The notes beneath the pieces are model-generated. The model did no database searches. It was not told the origin of the DNA and saw only the letters and a program-made list of their open reading frames with translations. A stretch of DNA of 5,076 bases from NCBI GenBank assembly GCA_023301785.1, contig JALZUF010000100.1, positions 1 to 5,076 of the forward strand. The letters run 5' to 3'. Source of the DNA: Alphaproteobacteria bacterium. Lineage in GTDB: Bacteria; Pseudomonadota; Alphaproteobacteria; Micavibrionales; Micavibrionaceae. This document shows positions 2,568-5,076 of the stretch, in pieces. Positions within the stretch are counted from its first letter, which is position 1, and each line of letters begins with the position of its first letter. Both the position numbers and the translations under genes were made by a program.

Positions 2568-5076
2568 ATGTCGATCAAGCGCCAGCTCTCGGCTGGAAAG
2601 ACTGGGCTTTTCACCCGCATGAAGGGAATCAAAAAGATGTGTTCCTCGGCTACTAATTACGATTCAGTTTGGAAGAGGTACGAGGGCCTCGAGGAAGCGC
2701 GAGACGAATGGACGTTGAAATGGTACACCTACCTGGGAGACGGTCCCGACGACTGTCTCGTCGAGCCCAAGCCGTCCCCTGAAGAGCACAAAGCCCTCCA
2801 GAACGTCATGAACGCCGAGTTCGACGCTGTGGAGGACGCCATCATCGAGACGTCCGAGCACATCGCCTCGAACGAACCCGCCCCGCGCGCCGCTGCGAGA
2901 CCTTCGCGAGACGCCTCTTCGACGAGAGCTCCGGTGTTCAAGCTGATGTCCGACCTGAAGCCGTTCACCCTGACCGCGGGCTGCTCCCCGCCGGACCTCA
3001 CTCGGTGGCTCAAACGCTTCCGCGGCTACGCCGACTCGTCGAACGTCGACCAGGCCAAGCGTTCCGTGCAGATCGAGGTGCTCGAGTCGTGCATGGACGC
3101 CGACCTCGCCGGCGCCCTGGGGAAGAAGCTCGACCTCGCCAGCGTGACGCTCGAGACCGCCCTCGACGCCATCGAGAAGCATTTTGTGACCCTTTACCCG
3201 CTTTTCAATAGACGTTGGAAAGCCCTCTTCGAGACGAAGAAGGACGGCAGGACGTTCACGGACTACGTCGCCGCCCTCCGGAAGCGCGCCGCCACGGCCG
3301 AGCTCGAGACGATGTCTCTCGACGACCTGCTGGTCTTTCTGCTGCTCGCCGGAAGCCAGACCGAGACGGCGTTGTTTCTCGAGCTCTACAAGGTGAAGAA
3401 CCCCACCGTGGAGAGTCTCACGGAGGCAGCCATTGCCTTCGAGAGCGCGGCCCAGGGCGCCACCATCAAGGTGCCGGTCAACGCCGCCATCCAGCCCGTC
3501 GCCACCGTCGCCGCCCGCGAGACCTCGTCTCATCGCGTGGAGTCCGCTGATGAGGTCATCGCCGCCCTCGCTTCGGCGTGTCCTGGATGCGGCTCTCAGC
3601 GTCACGAGCGCCAGAGCTGTCCGTTCAAGGATAAAAAGTGCTACGGCTGTGGCAGGAGAGGCCACATCAAGGCTCGGTGCCGCTCCTCTCCTTCGTCTCG
3701 TCAGCCTTCGCGGTCGCCGTCTCGAGACCGAGGCCGAGACCGCCAGCGCCGCCCTCCGTCGGCCGCGGGCCGCAAGTACTCCGGCTCCTACGATGACGCC
3801 CGGAGCGTGTCAAGGGCGAGGATCAACACGGTTGGCGGGAGAGCGAGATCTCTGAGCAAGATCGAGCTGTCTTGCTCCTTTGATGGCCGCCCTTTCACCT
3901 TTTCTGCCCTTCCGGATTCCGGTGCGGCCAGGACGGTGGTACCGCCCCGAGACGTCCCCCCGGGTGTCACCCTCCTCCCGTCTCGCACCCGTCTTGTCGC
4001 CGCGAACGGTACGTCCCTGGAGAACCAGGGGAAGTTCGACTTCCGGGCCCAGGTCGAGCACGGACCTGAGGTCACCCTTTCTGCCGTGGTCTCGGAGATC
4101 CCGGGACCCGCTCTTGTCGGTTGCGAGGATCTCAAGCGTCTCGGCGTCCTTCCACCTTCATTTCCCGCCGTTTCTCCGCCGCTGGCGCCACCGTCGCCGC
4201 GGCGTGAGCTCGGGGTCGTCCCGAAGTCGCCTCGAGCGTACCACGAGGCCATCGTGGCTACCATCGGTAGGCTCGAGTCCCCGGACAAGGTCGAGGAGAT
4301 CGAGTACCTCCTCCCCGGCGACGAGACCGTGACCTTCGCCGTCTCGCCCGAGACCAGGCAGGAGGTTGAGATCGAGGTCGAGATCGAGTTACCGGCCAAC
4401 GGCCAGAAGAAGAAGAAGATGATGAAGAAGGTGCTGTCCAGGACCGAGGAGGAGTCGGTCCAGAGGGCCATTCAGCGCTGCGCGGCCGGTGGACCCCGTC
4501 TCGCGTCCATGATCCGTCGTGAGACGGAGAGAGGTGTCCTGGGGACTACGTTGGGCGACGCCGCCGGGAAATTGGACGGTGGTCCCATGAAAATCGAAAT
4601 GAAGGAGAATAAAGATTTTAAACCTTGCCATGTCACGACAGCACGACAGATTCCCCTTCATTTTCAACAACCAGCAGCTAAGTTAGTAGCGGAGCTCGTC
4701 GAGTCCAAGGTCATGCGGCGGGAGCTGGAGCCCACGGACTGGTGCTCCCCCGCGCACTTCGTCCCCAAGCCCAACGGGAAGTGCCGTCTCGTCATCGACT
4801 ATCGCCGTCTCAACGAGGCAACGACGAGACCAGTGCACCCCTTCAGTTCAGTCCCGGACCTGATGAGGCAAATAGACCCGACCGCTCGAGTTTTTTGTAA
4901 ACTCGATGCGGTCCATGGCTATTATCAGGTCCCGCTGTCCGAGGCCGCGTCGAAGTTGTGCACCTTCCTCTTGTCGGACGGGAAGTACCGCCCTCTCGTC
5001 GCCCCCATGGGCTTCAAGGGCAGCGGTGACGAGTTTTCGATCCGGACCGACCGGGCCGTGGCCAAGCTCATTCTCA
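2568..5076 (+). CDS. gag-pol: Gag-Pol polyprotein, 5' part: Gag, protease, start of RT (open at right edge)
   Basis: One frame of 836 complete codons starts at the first in-frame ATG after a TGA at 2472 (context GCC ATG T, purine at -3) and runs off the right edge without a stop. Residues 1-123 are a charged N-terminal region. About 124-296 (FKLMSDLKPFTL to FESAAQG) is capsid-like, forming the particle shell. Two CCHC zinc knuckles follow, C338-C351 and C358-C371, each CX2CX4HX4C, for RNA binding, then an Arg/Ser-rich stretch (SRSPSRDRGRDRQRR). The protease spans about 431-528 with catalytic D450 in LPDSGA and a late ALVG motif at 515-518; it would cleave the polyprotein as a dimer. A long charged linker (529-671) holds VEIEVEIE and KKKKMMKK. 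RT begins near 672 (GPMKIEM), with VPKPNGKCRLVIDYRRLN and the first catalytic Asp, D780, in KLDAVHGYYQV, then APMGF and RTD. The YxDD box lies beyond the edge. Gag and Pol share one frame with no stop or slip site between them. Confidence 0.95.
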   Translation, partial: MSIKRQLSAGKTGLFTRMKGIKKMCSSATNYDSVWKRYEGLEEARDEWTLKWYTYLGDGPDDCLVEPKPSPEEHKALQNVMNAEFDAVEDAIIETSEHIASNEPAPRAAARPSRDASSTRAPVFKLMSDLKPFTLTAGCSPPDLTRWLKRFRGYADSSNVDQAKRSVQIEVLESCMDADLAGALGKKLDLASVTLETALDAIEKHFVTLYPLFNRRWKALFETKKDGRTFTDYVAALRKRAATAELETMSLDDLLVFLLLAGSQTETALFLELYKVKNPTVESLTEAAIAFESAAQGATIKVPVNAAIQPVATVAARETSSHRVESADEVIAALASACPGCGSQRHERQSCPFKDKKCYGCGRRGHIKARCRSSPSSRQPSRSPSRDRGRDRQRRPPSAAGRKYSGSYDDARSVSRARINTVGGRARSLSKIELSCSFDGRPFTFSALPDSGAARTVVPPRDVPPGVTLLPSRTRLVAANGTSLENQGKFDFRAQVEHGPEVTLSAVVSEIPGPALVGCEDLKRLGVLPPSFPAVSPPLAPPSPRRELGVVPKSPRAYHEAIVATIGRLESPDKVEEIEYLLPGDETVTFAVSPETRQEVEIEVEIELPANGQKKKKMMKKVLSRTEEESVQRAIQRCAAGGPRLASMIRRETERGVLGTTLGDAAGKLDGGPMKIEMKENKDFKPCHVTTARQIPLHFQQPAAKLVAELVESKVMRRELEPTDWCSPAHFVPKPNGKCRLVIDYRRLNEATTRPVHPFSSVPDLMRQIDPTARVFCKLDAVHGYYQVPLSEAASKLCTFLLSDGKYRPLVAPMGFKGSGDEFSIRTDRAVAKLIL
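4365..4388 (+). repeat. Tandem 12-bp repeat encoding VEIE-VEIE
   Basis: Two units, GTTGAGATCGAG (4365-4376) and GTCGAGATCGAG (4377-4388), differ at one base and encode VEIEVEIE in the protease-RT linker. A related VEEIE lies about 25 codons upstream. The repeat is in frame and immediately precedes a lysine-rich patch (KKKKMMKK, 4407-4430). It probably arose by slippage or selection for an acidic strand or helix. Confidence 0.7.
4407..4430 (+). other. Lysine-rich patch in the protease-RT linker (possible nuclear-localisation motif)
   Basis: Codons AAG x4, ATG x2, AAG x2 encode KKKKMMKK at residues 614-621 of Gag-Pol. It resembles a monopartite basic nuclear-localisation motif and sits between protease and RT, directly after the acidic VEIEVEIE block. 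Ty3/gypsy elements more often carry such signals in integrase or Gag, so a role in nuclear entry is only inferred. It could equally be a charge-paired spacer. Confidence 0.35.

Larger units (their letters stand above)
1..5076 (+). mobile_element. Ty3/gypsy LTR retrotransposon, permuted single-LTR unit
   Basis: The whole window is retrotransposon sequence read on the + strand: 3' pol (RT end, RNase H, integrase), a candidate LTR, a primer-binding site, then gag, protease and the 5' part of RT. The domain order protease-RT-RNase H-integrase defines Ty3/gypsy rather than Ty1/copia, where integrase precedes RT. Sequence style is that of the animal mag / K02A2.6-like lineage (recalled family knowledge, not a search). 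The left edge (RLQVLFDICFDAGITL) and right edge (RTDRAVAKLIL) are neighbouring parts of one RT domain in the same frame, with the YxDD segment of about 20 residues missing between them. Whether this is a tandem array, a one-LTR circle or a collapsed assembly cannot be settled here. No env-like gene and no chromodomain are visible. Confidence 0.93.

Noticed and set aside
2664..3665. Long antisense open frame opposite gag (333 codons)
   Set aside because: It lies exactly opposite the capsid region of a well-supported gag, and its composition (Arg, Gly, Leu, Val rich) is what GC-rich codons give when read backwards. No recognisable domain.
3788..4471. Antisense frame with an F-rich stretch that could look like a membrane segment
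   Set aside because: The Phe run is only the complement of the AAG lysine codons at 4407-4430. The sense strand encodes protease and linker.
4891..4896. Second T6 run in RT as a frameshift site
   Set aside because: The RT frame continues through it as RVFCKLDAVHGYYQ, matching the family, so no frame change is needed.
1..5076. Engineered origin suggested by many GAGACC/CGTCTC type IIS sites
   Set aside because: Designed constructs usually remove such sites. The motif is spread through natural retrotransposon coding sequence with no vector or marker.
1..5076. CRISPR array, tRNA/rRNA gene or bacterial operon
   Set aside because: No regularly spaced repeats, cloverleaf or rRNA sequence, no bacterial ribosome-binding pattern, and all genes belong to one eukaryotic retroelement.

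Overview
The window holds a Ty3/gypsy-type (Metaviridae) LTR retrotransposon and nothing that looks like a host gene. The protein style (LTDAS, ADALSRAP and SDNGPQF motifs, an integrase tail ending RRNRRHLRP) matches the mag / K02A2.6-like gypsy lineage that is common in invertebrate animals, including many marine ones. GC-rich third codon positions, a eukaryotic AATAAA signal and a tRNA-Ser-like primer site agree with a eukaryotic, probably invertebrate, host. The species cannot be read from this sequence.

Layout, all on the + strand. 1-1892 is the 3' part of pol: end of reverse transcriptase (RT), RNase H and integrase. Its last 48 codons (1882-2028) are displaced into the next frame by one extra T in a T6 run. 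2029-2075 is a short pyrimidine-rich spacer. 2076-2394 is the best candidate LTR, with 8-bp terminal inverted repeats TGTGGAGG/CCTCCACA, a 30-nt purine tract, a strong 10-bp hairpin and a poly(A) signal. A probable tRNA-Ser primer-binding site starts at 2395, followed by a leader to 2567. From 2568 to the right edge one uninterrupted frame of 836 codons encodes Gag (capsid, two CCHC knuckles), an aspartic protease (LPDSGA), an unusual charged linker and the first part of RT.

The gene order is permuted: pol end, one LTR, gag, pol start. The right edge stops inside RT just before the [YV]xDD box and the left edge begins just after it, in the same frame, so the two ends look as if only about 20 codons are missing between them. 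The window is therefore nearly one full turn of a single-LTR unit of about 5.1 kb. It could be tandem copies sharing an LTR, a one-LTR circle, or an assembly in which the two LTRs of a multicopy element were collapsed.

Apart from the frameshift and the missing YxDD segment, every catalytic residue I looked for is present (protease Asp, first RT Asp, RNase H D-E-D-D, integrase HHCC and D-D-E), so this is a young or recently active element. I see no separate new biological system. The oddest sequence-level signal is a strong excess of the hexamer CGAGAC and its complement across all three codon phases. The protease-RT linker and an AT-rich codon patch at the start of RT are also unusual.
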